Part shown: in pieces, positions 37,777-46,063 of the stretch | How positions within the stretch are numbered: position 1 is the first letter of the stretch | Layout of the letters: every line of letters starts with the position of its first letter | Source of the DNA: Candidatus Zixiibacteriota bacterium | GTDB taxonomy: Bacteria > Zixibacteria > MSB-5A5 > GN15 > FEB-12 | NCBI GenBank assembly: GCA_034003725.1 | Contig: JAVEYB010000001.1 | Location: 90,466 to 154,465, forward strand | Reading direction: 5' to 3' | DNA length: 64,000 nucleotides | Translations under genes and position numbers: made by a program | The notes under the pieces: model-generated | What the model was told of the DNA's origin: nothing | Seen by the model: the letters and a program-made list of their open reading frames with translations, nothing else | Databases searched by the model: none

Positions 37777-40032
37777 ATGACCGAGCCGTACCGTCAGCCT
37801 GACGTCACCGATGAACTTGTTGCAAGCCATGGGCTTACACCGGATGAATACGCGCGGATCAAGCAGCTCCTCGGGCGCGTGCCGACATTTACGGAACTCG
37901 GCGTATTTTCGGTCATGTGGTCGGAGCATTGTTCATACAAGAATTCGATCGCGCTGCTCAAAACTCTCCCCCGCGAAGGCGCCAATCTGCTGGCCTCGGC
38001 AGGCGAGGAAAACGCCGGCGCGGTTGATATCGGCGACGGACTGGCGGTCGTGTTCAAGATCGAGTCACACAACCACCCCTCGGCTATCGAGCCCTATCAG
38101 GGAGCGGCCACGGGCGTGGGCGGAATACTTCGCGACATCTTTACAATGGGCGCCCGGCCGATTGCGTCTTTGAACTCACTGCGCTTTGGATCGCCGAGAA
38201 ATCCCCGCGTGCGATACCTTATCGACGGCGTGGTGCGGGGAATCGGTGATTATGGCAACTCTTTCGGCGTGCCCACGGTCGCAGGAGAGGTGTTTTTCGA
38301 CGACGCGTACACCGGCAACCCGCTGGTGAACGCCATGGCCGTGGGCCTGGTCGAGTCCGACGGAATCGTCTCGGCGACCGCCAAAGGCGTCGGCAACCCG
38401 ATGATGATCGTGGGTTCGAAGACCGGTCGCGACGGGATCCACGGCGCGACCTTTGCCTCGGAGGAGTTATCCGAGAAGTCCGAATCGAAACGGCCTTCGG
38501 TGCAGATCGGAGACCCGTTTACCGAGAAGCTGCTCCTCGAGGCGACGCTCGAGATCATTGAAAAAGGGCTCGTGGTCGGTATTCAGGATATGGGTGCGGC
38601 GGGAATCACCTGCTGCTCATCGGAAATGACCGCCAAAGGGAAGTCCGGCATCGAGCTTCATATCGACCGCGTACCGGTCCGCGAAACGGGCATGATTCCA
38701 TATGAAATCCTGCTTTCGGAATCGCAGGAGCGCATGATGGTCTGTGTGAAAAAAGGCATGGAGGATGCGGTCCGTGAAGTCTTCACGAAGTGGGGGCTGG
38801 ATTCGACGATTGTCGGTTATGTGACCGATGACCGGCTGATGACGGTGAAGCTGCACGGGCAGACCGTATCGCAAATCCCCTCGCACGATCTGGTCCTCGG
38901 CGGCGGGGCGCCCGTGTATCATCGCGAGACCAGGCGCCCGGCATACATGGACGAACTGAATTCGCTGGATCTCGCTTCGCTGCCGCTGCCCTCGGACTGG
39001 AACAAGACGCTGGTGACCATGCTGTCGTCGCCGAACCTGTGCCACAAGGGATGGGTGTTCGAGCAGTACGACCACATGGTGCGGACCAATACCGCGGTGG
39101 GACCCGGCTCCGACGCGGCGGTTCTTCGACTGCGCAAAACCACCAAAGCGCTGGCCATGACCACGGACTGCAACGGCCGGTACTGCTATCTCAATCCACG
39201 ACTGGGCGCACAATCGGCGGTGGCCGAGGCTGCCCGCAATATCGTATGCTCGGGCGGCCGTCCTCTCGCGGTGACCAACTGCCTCAATTTCGGCAATCCG
39301 TACAAACCGGAAATCTACTACGGATTCGCTGAGGCGGTCGCCGGTATGGGTGACGCCTGCCGGGTGTTCGAAACACCCGTCACCGGCGGCAACGTATCGT
39401 TTTACAACGAGGATCCCAGCCGCGCGGTCTTCCCCACGCCTACCATCGGCATGGTCGGGCTGATCGAGCACGTGGACCATATCACGACCCAGTGGTTCAA
39501 AGCGGAAGGCGACGCCGTCCTCCTGCTCGGTGCCGGCCGCGAAGATCTCGGGGCCAGCGAATATCTGCACGTGATCCACAAGCAAACGCGCGGCCCGGTC
39601 CCCCCGCTTGATCTCCATCACGAAAAGCGCATGCAGGATGCGCTGCTGAACGCGATTCAGCAGGGATTGATCGCCTCCGCTCACGATGTGTCCGACGGCG
39701 GTCTGGCGGTGGCGCTGGCCGAGTGTTGTATATCCAACCGCGACCGCCGGCTCGGCGCAACAGTGACCGTCGCAGACGGTATCCGTCCCGACTGCCTCCT
39801 GTTCGGGGAGACTCAATCACGTATAATTGTGAGCGTCGCCCCCGAGATGATCGAGCGCGTCTTGAAACACTTCCGGGCGGCCGGGATGCCGATTGCCCAT
39901 ATCGGAACGGTGGGCGGCGACCGCCTGATTATCAACGACCTTATCGACGCGTCGCTGGACACGATCTCGTCGGCGTTCTACGACGCGATGCCTGCCTTCA
40001 TGGAGTGGGTCGGCGAGGTCGCGCCGGTTTAA
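37777..40032 (+). CDS. purL: Phosphoribosylformylglycinamidine synthase subunit II
   Basis: Protein of 751 residues, the size of the small-type PurL that works with PurQ and PurS. Motifs: [12 protein letters not shown] near the start, [41 protein letters not shown], and [12 protein letters not shown] in the second half. It uses ATP to convert FGAR to FGAM in purine synthesis. AAGGAG lies 9 bases before the ATG. purQ and purS are not in the window. Confidence 0.98.
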   Translation: MTEPYRQPDVTDELVASHGLTPDEYARIKQLLGRVPTFTELGVFSVMWSEHCSYKNSIALLKTLPREGANLLASAGEENAGAVDIGDGLAVVFKIESHNHPSAIEPYQGAATGVGGILRDIFTMGARPIASLNSLRFGSPRNPRVRYLIDGVVRGIGDYGNSFGVPTVAGEVFFDDAYTGNPLVNAMAVGLVESDGIVSATAKGVGNPMMIVGSKTGRDGIHGATFASEELSEKSESKRPSVQIGDPFTEKLLLEATLEIIEKGLVVGIQDMGAAGITCCSSEMTAKGKSGIELHIDRVPVRETGMIPYEILLSESQERMMVCVKKGMEDAVREVFTKWGLDSTIVGYVTDDRLMTVKLHGQTVSQIPSHDLVLGGGAPVYHRETRRPAYMDELNSLDLASLPLPSDWNKTLVTMLSSPNLCHKGWVFEQYDHMVRTNTAVGPGSDAAVLRLRKTTKALAMTTDCNGRYCYLNPRLGAQSAVAEAARNIVCSGGRPLAVTNCLNFGNPYKPEIYYGFAEAVAGMGDACRVFETPVTGGNVSFYNEDPSRAVFPTPTIGMVGLIEHVDHITTQWFKAEGDAVLLLGAGREDLGASEYLHVIHKQTRGPVPPLDLHHEKRMQDALLNAIQQGLIASAHDVSDGGLAVALAECCISNRDRRLGATVTVADGIRPDCLLFGETQSRIIVSVAPEMIERVLKHFRAAGMPIAHIGTVGGDRLIINDLIDASLDTISSAFYDAMPAFMEWVGEVAPV

Positions 40033-40070
40033 AACTGGCGCAGGCGTGTGCCCGAAACCTATATTCGACT

Positions 40071-40805
40071 ATGGCGCTGTATGTCTTTTCCGATGCCCAC
40101 CTGGGGGCGGGTCCACCGGCGAAGGAGCTTATCAAACTCGACCGCATCAACCGGCTCGCTGATATGGTCAAGGCCGACGGCGACCGGCTCGTGATTCTCG
40201 GCGACCTCTTCGACTTCTGGTTTGAATACAAACGCGCCATCCCCAAAGAAAACCTCGACGTTATCATGCTGCTCCGCGACCTGGTGCGTCGCGGCATTAC
40301 GGTTGACTACATTTCCGGCAACCATGACTTCTGGATGGACGACTTCTTCCAGAACCAGATCGGCGTGGCGGTTCATCTCGATTCACTGGATATCGAGTAC
40401 GCCGGTCGGCGCTTGCATCTGATACACGGCGACGGTCTTGCGCCCGCCGACCGGGGCTATCGCCTGCTCAAGCGGGTCCTGCGCAACCGCGTCTGTATCT
40501 GGCTGTATCGGAAACTCCCCCCCGATTTCGCCATCGCGCTGGCCAAGCGCGTCTCGGGAACCTCGCGTGAATACACCGCGCGGCGCGAACACCATTTCGC
40601 CGCCGATTACGAGCGGTACGCCGAGGGGAAGCTCACGGAAGGTTACGACATCGTCGCGATCGGCCATCTCCATCTGCCGGTGTTCAAGCGGTTCGGGACC
40701 GGGGTGTATATTAACACCGGCGATTTCATCAACCACTTCAGCTATGCGCGAATGGACGACAGCGGTATCGCCTTGAACTATCTTCGCGCGGAATCCCCCG
40801 AGTAG
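40071..40805 (+). CDS. lpxH: UDP-2,3-diacylglucosamine diphosphatase-like metallophosphoesterase
   Basis: Protein of 244 residues from ATG 40071 (38 bases after purL; no clear ribosome site). Metallophosphoesterase motifs in order: SDAHLG (residues about 6-11), GDLFDFWFEY, SGNHDFWMDDFF, HGDGLAPAD and GHLHLP. The FDFW and GNHDFW arrangement is that of LpxH, which makes lipid X in lipid A synthesis. With kdsB this supports an LPS-bearing cell. LpxG/LpxI alternatives would differ in motif. Confidence 0.8.
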   Translation: MALYVFSDAHLGAGPPAKELIKLDRINRLADMVKADGDRLVILGDLFDFWFEYKRAIPKENLDVIMLLRDLVRRGITVDYISGNHDFWMDDFFQNQIGVAVHLDSLDIEYAGRRLHLIHGDGLAPADRGYRLLKRVLRNRVCIWLYRKLPPDFAIALAKRVSGTSREYTARREHHFAADYERYAEGKLTEGYDIVAIGHLHLPVFKRFGTGVYINTGDFINHFSYARMDDSGIALNYLRAESPE

Positions 40806-40811
40806 CGCACC

Positions 40812-41105
40812 ATGGAAAGTATCATCATTACGCTGTCGCGCACGCTGACTGCCCAAACCGTGGTGCGCCGGTTTGAAACGATGGTGCTCGAGGCCGGGCT
40901 GATCATTCACTCCCGGGGCAGTTTTGCGGACCGTCCCGGCTCCACGCACTGGCACGTGCGCAAACCGGACGCTGTCGGTACGCTGGAGGCCACGTGGCAA
41001 CCGGCCACCGGGCACTTCTGGTTCTCCATTCACGAGAATCGCCGGGGCGACTGGATATCGACGGCGGTTGAGCAGTTGCGCAAGAAACTGGAAGACGCCG
41101 ACTAG
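40812..41105 (+). CDS. Small hypothetical protein
   Basis: Protein of 97 residues: alternation of hydrophobic and polar residues with WHVRKPDAVGTLEATWQPATGHFWFSIHENRRGDWI. It reads like an alpha/beta domain with many aromatic residues; no family is recognised. It follows the lpxH-like gene by 6 bases without a visible ribosome site, and its end overlaps the stop of the convergent methyltransferase gene. Confidence 0.55.
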   Translation: MESIIITLSRTLTAQTVVRRFETMVLEAGLIIHSRGSFADRPGSTHWHVRKPDAVGTLEATWQPATGHFWFSIHENRRGDWISTAVEQLRKKLEDAD

Positions 41106-42085
41106 CTGCGCGGAACGGCGGTTTGGGCCGCCTCTGCGAATTGTCGCCGCCTCAAGCTGCGAAGTTCGCAATCGAAAGGATGTTCGCGTCCCCACCCGGT
41201 ACGACCGGTTTCCCGGAATCGCTCCAGCCGTCGAATCGCAATCTCCGCAAATATCGGGTCGATATCGCAGGTGATACAACGTCGGCGAGACCGCTCGCAC
41301 GCAATAAGAGTCGTTCCGGCGTGCGCGAAAAAGTCGAGGACCGTGTCACCATCGCGCGACGAGGCCTGAATGATTCGCTCTATCGCTTTGAGCGGTTTCT
41401 GCGCGTAACAGCCGGCGACATTCTCTTCCCTTCGGTAGAACACCTGCTGGATGTCAACCCAGACGTTGCCGGGCCGGATGGTGTCGGATTTGGAGCGGGC
41501 CAGATTCTCCGTTCTTGCCCCATTGACTTCTTTGTAGTAGCCGCGGAGGATTTTAGGGATGTCCGTGTACTGGACGGCGAACGCGGGTTCTCCTTTCGTG
41601 TAGTACAACAACTCCTGTCGTACCGCCATCCAGTTCTGCTGCGTGCCGTAACCGCGCTGATTGCGCATGGTGATGAACGACCGTGAGGCAAACCCGCTCT
41701 GCGCCATCATGAGCATGAACTGCGGCAGCGGCTGGAAGTGATCGTTCTGGTCGGCCCCCAGCCAGACATACAAGGCCGCGTCCGCGGCCAGCCGTCGCCA
41801 GGTCGAGTCGATCCACGCGCGGCACCAGGCAGCAAACATATCGGGAAAAAGCCGCTGCCCCATGACCATGTTGTAGGGGGGATCGTGAACGGCCAGCGTC
41901 GCCGGCGGCAGGTCACGGCACAACTCGTCGATGAAATCGCTGCCTGCCGCATCACCGCAGCCGACCCGATGACCGGCAACGTCATCGCGCCAGATCTCGC
42001 CCTGTTTCAATCGGCAGTGAACGAGAAGCCGCTCGCGGGTTACCGAGTCGGTCAAGTCAAGCCGTTCGTGTGCGGATGGCGCCAT
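41102..42085 (-). CDS. Orphan DNA methyltransferase (beta class, N6-adenine/N4-cytosine)
   Basis: Protein of 327 residues. The catalytic motif IV is DPPY (residues 68-71, LAVHDPPYNMVMG), and the AdoMet motif I comes later: DTVLDFFAHAGTTLIACERSRRRCITCDID (about 242-271). DPPY before FxGxG defines the beta order. ITCDIDPIFAEIAIRRL is the usual next helix. No restriction endonuclease is nearby, so this looks like a solitary modification or regulatory methylase. Target cannot be told from sequence. Confidence 0.85.
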   Translation of the reverse strand: MAPSAHERLDLTDSVTRERLLVHCRLKQGEIWRDDVAGHRVGCGDAAGSDFIDELCRDLPPATLAVHDPPYNMVMGQRLFPDMFAAWCRAWIDSTWRRLAADAALYVWLGADQNDHFQPLPQFMLMMAQSGFASRSFITMRNQRGYGTQQNWMAVRQELLYYTKGEPAFAVQYTDIPKILRGYYKEVNGARTENLARSKSDTIRPGNVWVDIQQVFYRREENVAGCYAQKPLKAIERIIQASSRDGDTVLDFFAHAGTTLIACERSRRRCITCDIDPIFAEIAIRRLERFRETGRTGWGREHPFDCELRSLRRRQFAEAAQTAVPRS

Positions 42086-42120
42086 GCCGCGAAGATAGTT
42101 GTCGGCGAGGCGCGATCAAC

Positions 42121-42151
42121 AAAAACACCGGCGTGTCAGAAGAGCACGCCG
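42121..42151 (-). terminator. Likely intrinsic terminator of the 42.1-kb secreted-protein gene
   Basis: On the minus strand a 7-bp stem (42151-42145 with 42135-42129, CGGCGTG/CACGCCG) spans the stop codon and is followed by a short U-run. Modest. Confidence 0.5.
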
Positions 42152-42690
42152 CCGAAGAAGAGCATAATGTCGAACTGGTCGAGATTCACGAAGCCTATCT
42201 CCGAGCGGCCGCCGGATACGGCGGCTCCAAAGTGCCAGTGTGACGAAAACTCGTACCCTCCTCCGAGCAGATAACCCGGCCCCACGTCGGCAGGACACGT
42301 CACCCCGGTATCATACGACGCACCGCCAAGCGCTATAATGGAGAAAAGACCGGTGGGGGTGGGACGAAAGTAATGAAACCACGCGACACCCGCAAACGTG
42401 TGATCGAAATCGATAGACTCCTGCTGGTAGCCGACGATTGAGAGCAGGCCGACAACCATGTCGCGCTTATTCCAGCACCACCCCATATAGCCCCACGACA
42501 CGGTCCCCGCCCCTTCCCGCTCAACCGGTTGATCGAGTACGAACAGACCGTGGTCGGGAGTAACGCGCCCATACGGGCTGATCCCGGCCGCGGCGCCGAT
42601 GATGAACCCCTTGCGTTCGCCGTCAAAGGCGGACGCGGACGACTGGCCCATGACGGTGAGCACGGCAAGGGCGACAATAATGGATCGCAT
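42136..42690 (-). CDS. Secreted outer-membrane-like protein, paralogue A
   Basis: About 184 residues from ATG 42690 with GGAGGG 6 bases upstream. Signal peptide MRSIIVALAVLTVMGQSSASA, then FDGERKGFIIGAAAGISP, beta-strand-like segments alternating hydrophobic/glycine, and a C-terminal SEIGFVNLDQFDIMLFFGGVLF ending in Phe, as OMP barrels do. Its twin at 43706 shares FDGERKGF and the GWCW/GWDD-RNMLV-type segments. Both flank the selenoprotein peroxiredoxin. Confidence 0.75.
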   Translation of the reverse strand: MRSIIVALAVLTVMGQSSASAFDGERKGFIIGAAAGISPYGRVTPDHGLFVLDQPVEREGAGTVSWGYMGWCWNKRDMVVGLLSIVGYQQESIDFDHTFAGVAWFHYFRPTPTGLFSIIALGGASYDTGVTCPADVGPGYLLGGGYEFSSHWHFGAAVSGGRSEIGFVNLDQFDIMLFFGGVLF

Positions 42691-42739
42691 GAGACCCTCC
42701 CTCCGAGGAAAACGGTGGTAACGAAACGAGTTTGAATAA

Positions 42740-42768
42740 AAGATACGGGTTATGGGCAACCTAGTCAA
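42740..42768 (-). promoter_or_regulatory. Promoter of paralogue A
   Basis: Minus strand TTGACT (42768-42763), 17 bases, TATCTT (42745-42740). The hexamers are identical to those of the peroxiredoxin promoter on the other strand. Confidence 0.65.
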
Positions 42769-42811
42769 TTATCTTCCGGCGCTTCACTCGAGAGCAGAAA
42801 CGATTTCCTTC

Positions 42812-42826
42812 TTTCACACGGTGAAA
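42812..42826. promoter_or_regulatory. Palindrome between the divergent promoters (candidate operator)
   Basis: TTTCAC-ACG-GTGAAA, a perfect 6-bp inverted repeat with a 3-base centre, lies between the two divergent promoters, about 15 bases before the peroxiredoxin -35 and about 44 bases from the paralogue A -35. Size and place suit a dimeric regulator. Which one is unknown. Confidence 0.45.
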
Positions 42827-42840
42827 AAAGATAGAGTGAT

Positions 42841-42869
42841 TTGACTCTATTGGGGACATTCCGTATCTT
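42841..42869 (+). promoter_or_regulatory. Peroxiredoxin promoter
   Basis: TTGACT (42841-42846), 17 bases, TATCTT (42864-42869). Transcription would start near 42876, 38 bases before the ATG at 42914. Confidence 0.65.
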
Positions 42870-42913
42870 GGCGGCGACGAGGGCGCGTGTGCCATCGTCA
42901 GAAAGGAGGCTGC

Positions 42914-43630
42914 ATGGCTGATCGTCCCGGCTGTGCCCGGCCCGGTGTGACGGTTCCCAAGCCCACATCGCCGGAGAATTCGACGAAAGACAATTCACCC
43001 CCCTCGGAGGTGCGTGCCATGAGTATTATGGTAGGACGCCCGGCGCCGGATTTCGAGGCGCCCGCGTATCACAAGGGAGCGTTCACCAACGTCAAGCTTT
43101 CCGATCATTTCGGCAAGTGGACGCTGCTGTGTTTCTATCCCGGCGACTTCACGTTCGTCTGACCGACCGAAATAGCGACGGTCGCCGCTTCGTACAAAAC
43201 TCTGACCGACCTTGGCGTGGACGTGCTCGCCTGTTCGGTCGACTCTCACTTCGTTCACAAAATCTGGAATGAAACCGAGCTGTCGAAAATGGTCGACGGT
43301 GGGGTTCCGTTCCCGATGCTCTCGGATTCCGGCGGACAGATCGGCCGTTTGTACGGCGTCTACGATGATGTTGCCGGTGTGGAGGTCCGCGGGCGGTTTA
43401 TCATCGATCCCGACGGTATCATTCAGGCCATGGAGGTCATGACGCCGCCGGTGGGACGCAATTTCCCGGAGACGATTCGCCAGATTCAGGCGTTTCAGCT
43501 CGTGCGCAAAACAAAAGGCGCCGAGGCGACTCCGGCCGAGTGGACACCCGGCTCAGCAACACTCAAGCCGGGCCCGGATCTGGTCGGACAGGTCTGGAAA
43601 GTCTGGAAACCAAAACCGGTCGGCGTGTAG
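42914..43630 (+). CDS. Selenocysteine-containing peroxiredoxin (UGA at 43160-43162)
   Basis: Two reading frames join only if the in-frame UGA at 43160 is read. Around it is [17 protein letters not shown], exactly the AhpC/Prx1-type peroxidatic Cys site (FTFVCPTE), with catalytic Cys replaced by Sec. Downstream are [11 protein letters not shown] and [11 protein letters not shown], normal for the family. The resolving-Cys site near the C-terminus reads EATPAEW, not VCPAxW, so it lacks that Cys, though a Cys occurs in VLACSVDS. Two in-frame starts have strong ribosome sites: ATG 42914 (AAGGAGG) and ATG 43019 (GGAGG, 8 bases), giving 238- or 203-residue forms. It reduces peroxides. Confidence 0.85.
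43168..43192 (+). promoter_or_regulatory. Putative bacterial SECIS element
   Basis: Right after the UGA the RNA can fold as CGAA (43168-43171) with UUCG (43189-43192), a 3-base AUA bulge (43172-43174), GCG (43175-43177) with CGC (43186-43188), and an 8-base apical loop ACGGUCGC (43178-43185) that contains GGUC. The loop begins 16 bases after the last UGA base. A bulged U below the loop and GG in the loop fit the bacterial SelB-binding SECIS pattern. Confidence 0.65.
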
Positions 43631-43650
43631 GTCGATCGGTGGCCAAATAA

Positions 43651-43688
43651 AGGCGGTCGGTGCGTACGCACCGACCGCCTTTTTCTTT
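43651..43688. terminator. Bidirectional intrinsic terminator
   Basis: A perfect 15+15-base palindrome at 43651-43680, followed by T-rich TTTTTC on the plus strand. It separates the peroxiredoxin from the convergent paralogue B gene and is the strongest hairpin in the region. Confidence 0.88.
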
Positions 43689-43705
43689 GGTTGACCGTAA
43701 CGATT

Positions 43706-44326
43706 CTAAAAAGCGACAGCGCTGAGCAGCACTGAGAGATTGGTCTGCGTGAAGTCTCCCTGCAGACCCGGTACTTCCGTGAACACCGTCTTGCCGCTCG
43801 TGTAGTATACGCCAAGCTGCAGGTGTGCGGTGAATTCATAGCCGATTGCCGCCAGCCAGGCGAAGTCGTAGTCGTTCGGATCGGTGTAGTCCGTATCGAA
43901 GTAGCCCAATCCTCCGCCGATCGCCGTGAATATCGATGAACCGCGCCCGCCCCAGTAATGGTACCAACTAACCGTACCGACACCCTGTGCAAACTGCACA
44001 TCGTACAGAAAGCCGTCACCGTACAGGTTGAGGTCGTTGATCGAGTACACTGCGACGTTGCTTTCCAGCACGAGCATGTTCCGGTCGTCCCAGCCAAAAC
44101 CAAACATTAGCTGCCCGGCGAGACCCTTCTCGTCGTTTTCCAGCGTACCGAGGTAGAACTGGTCGCCGAACCCGGACGATGCGGAAACGTCGACTGTGGT
44201 TTTCACCGACGAGGCGTAGCCTATGCCGCCGCCAAGTACAAACCCCTTGCGTTCGCCGTCGAACCCCTGGACGGCGCCTACGACACCGATCACAAGAGCC
44301 AGGGCGAGTACTGCTGCCTTCTTCAT
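43706..44326 (-). CDS. Secreted outer-membrane-like protein, paralogue B
   Basis: Protein of 206 residues; AAGGA ribosome site before ATG 44326. Signal peptide MKKAAVLALALVIGVVGAVQG, then FDGERKGFVLGGGIGYASS. The strand-rich segments and C-terminal end VLLSAVAF match an eight-stranded-barrel-like OMP. Clear relative of the protein at 42136 (shared FDGERKGF and the GWDDRNMLV-like segment GFGWDDRNMLVLE / GWCWNKRDMVVGL). Confidence 0.78.
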   Translation of the reverse strand: MKKAAVLALALVIGVVGAVQGFDGERKGFVLGGGIGYASSVKTTVDVSASSGFGDQFYLGTLENDEKGLAGQLMFGFGWDDRNMLVLESNVAVYSINDLNLYGDGFLYDVQFAQGVGTVSWYHYWGGRGSSIFTAIGGGLGYFDTDYTDPNDYDFAWLAAIGYEFTAHLQLGVYYTSGKTVFTEVPGLQGDFTQTNLSVLLSAVAF

Positions 44327-44437
44327 GGCGCATCCTTTCAGATCCGGTTGTTGTTTTGATGGTCTGACCAGATACGCGCAGAAAAAGACCCGTGGCGATC
44401 ATCGTGTTCTACAGAAGAATGAGAGCGTGCGCGCCGG

Positions 44438-46063
44438 CTATCTCACAAACCGGCTGGGGTCGGTGAGCGAAGCGGACAGGGCCGATGCTGCGGCGGTGGC
44501 AGGCGAACACATCAGGTAATCCCCACGAGCCGCCATGTCGGCGGGGGCGGAATGCCAGCCGCCGGTCGACAGGACTTTCTCTCCCGGCGGCAGCCCGCGC
44601 AGAACAGCATCGATAAACGGGTCGCTTCCGGGAGGCAGCACGATCGCACCGGCTTCCACAAAGATACGGATCAACCCCTTCTTGAGCGCCTCGAGATGGA
44701 CCGATCGTGAGGCCGGCATGATAAACAACTGACAGTCCGGGTGGACCTTGTTTCCCTTGAGGATTTCGGCGGTGACACGAAGATCGTCGAACCGGCCGTT
44801 GGTGCAGTAGCCGAGCACGATGCGGCTCACCGTCATCCCTTCGCTTTCCTGCACCGGGCGTATTCCCTTCGGTCCGTCGCCGGACACCACCTGCGGCAGC
44901 ACGTGGTCAATGGACAACTGGAACATCTGCTTGTACTCGGCGTCCTTGTCGGCCAGGATCGGCTTGTAGCTGGACATCGTGCGGCCGTTCAGGTAGCGGC
45001 GGATGGTCGCGTCGTACGGGCACAGCGCGCCGGCATCGGACAGCGCCGCGCTGCACCCGGCCAGTGTGAACCGTTCGCTGACGGACATCTGGGACACGAC
45101 CGAACCGGCCAGCTCGATGGTCGCATCGGTAGCGCCGCTTTCCGCCAGTTTTTTGACGAGGAACAGGGCGATATCGCGGGCGAAAACGCCGCGGCCGCGA
45201 CGGCCCGACACGGCGGCAAATACGGTCGGCGGGACGGTCAGGGCGATCCGCCCGCGCGCCCACATGTCCGCAACACGTGCGCAGTCTATGCGACGGCACA
45301 GCGACCCGAGCGAGCCGAACGAGACGGCTTCGGGGTCGGTCACCAGCGCCAGCGATCCGGGGACGAGATGTCCCCGTTCGACGGCCACCTGGTTGACGCC
45401 GCCCTCGCGCAAATCGTAAAGGGCACGGATACCCTGTCGCTTCACGAATTCTCTGACGGCCGCATGTTCGGCGCAGTCGCCGTCGTCGCCGTCGCGGGCA
45501 AACTGATCGGGCGCGAGCACGATTTTGCCCGAATTCCAGACGTACTCGACGCCGGCCTGCCGGAACTCGCTGACCACGCGCGCGACATTGCCGCTGACGA
45601 TCACGACATCGGGTTCGACCTCGACCGACTGGCCGACTTCAACCTTCTCCAGCCCCGCCGCGCGCGCGAACACTTTCTGGGCCACCGTCTGTTTGCCGTA
45701 CAGCGAGGTGGTGTGAATGCTCGGGCGCGAGCCCGGAAAGTTGAATTCGAGCTGTTCGAGCTTGAGAAAGGCGGGTTTCTCGCGGATCCCGTATCGCCGC
45801 CGCCAGTTGTAAAAAGCGGCCTTGGAGATGCCCAGCTCCAGTCCGCATTTCTCGTCGTCGCCGTATCGCTCCCACAGATTCCGGATTTCGTTCTCCGAAA
45901 ATTTGGGAAGAGAGTACTTGGGGATGTTTTTCTTGCGCCGCCAATATGCCACGAGATAGGACGGTACGCCGCCGAGACGCTCACCGATCTTCTCATCGGT
46001 TTTGTACAGCTTCTGCAACTGCTGCAGTTCCGTCTTGGTCGGTATTTTCTTTTTCGGGCTCAC
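44438..46063 (-). CDS. HTH-aconitase/LeuC-fold fusion, probable non-catalytic regulator
   Basis: Protein of 541 residues. Residues about 10-50 and 55-97 are two HTH-like repeats (the second ENEIRNLWERYGDDEKCGLELGISKAAFYNWRRRYGI). From residue about 113 on it follows the LeuC/aconitase fold: LGYCTNGRFDDLR (residues 418-428) is the first Fe-S Cys region, but the CxxC pair is gone (PPGSDPF at 478-484 instead of PGCxxC); the SHT motif (DSHTSTHG) and the NRNF-type site (STGGWHSAP) are also lost. The DNA-binding part plus the dead enzyme fold suggests a ligand-sensing transcription factor. It overlaps the end of the HIT gene by 4 bases. Confidence 0.85.
   Translation of the reverse strand: MSPKKKIPTKTELQQLQKLYKTDEKIGERLGGVPSYLVAYWRRKKNIPKYSLPKFSENEIRNLWERYGDDEKCGLELGISKAAFYNWRRRYGIREKPAFLKLEQLEFNFPGSRPSIHTTSLYGKQTVAQKVFARAAGLEKVEVGQSVEVEPDVVIVSGNVARVVSEFRQAGVEYVWNSGKIVLAPDQFARDGDDGDCAEHAAVREFVKRQGIRALYDLREGGVNQVAVERGHLVPGSLALVTDPEAVSFGSLGSLCRRIDCARVADMWARGRIALTVPPTVFAAVSGRRGRGVFARDIALFLVKKLAESGATDATIELAGSVVSQMSVSERFTLAGCSAALSDAGALCPYDATIRRYLNGRTMSSYKPILADKDAEYKQMFQLSIDHVLPQVVSGDGPKGIRPVQESEGMTVSRIVLGYCTNGRFDDLRVTAEILKGNKVHPDCQLFIMPASRSVHLEALKKGLIRIFVEAGAIVLPPGSDPFIDAVLRGLPPGEKVLSTGGWHSAPADMAARGDYLMCSPATAAASALSASLTDPSRFVR

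Noticed and set aside
37414..37780. Several overlapping ORFs of 80-113 codons in the gap before purL
   Set aside because: No ribosome sites, no signal or motif, in several frames and on both strands; the stems and terminator explain the sequence better as RNA.
39723..40070. N-terminal extension of the lpxH-like gene inside purL
   Set aside because: It is the purL sequence in another frame, Arg-rich and unlike LpxH; the ATG at 40071 opens the metal site.
43163..43192. Alternative hairpin CGACCG (43164-43169)/CGGTCG (43179-43184) after the UGA
   Set aside because: Its loop begins too close to the UGA for a bacterial SECIS; the 43168-43192 fold has a better-placed loop with GG.
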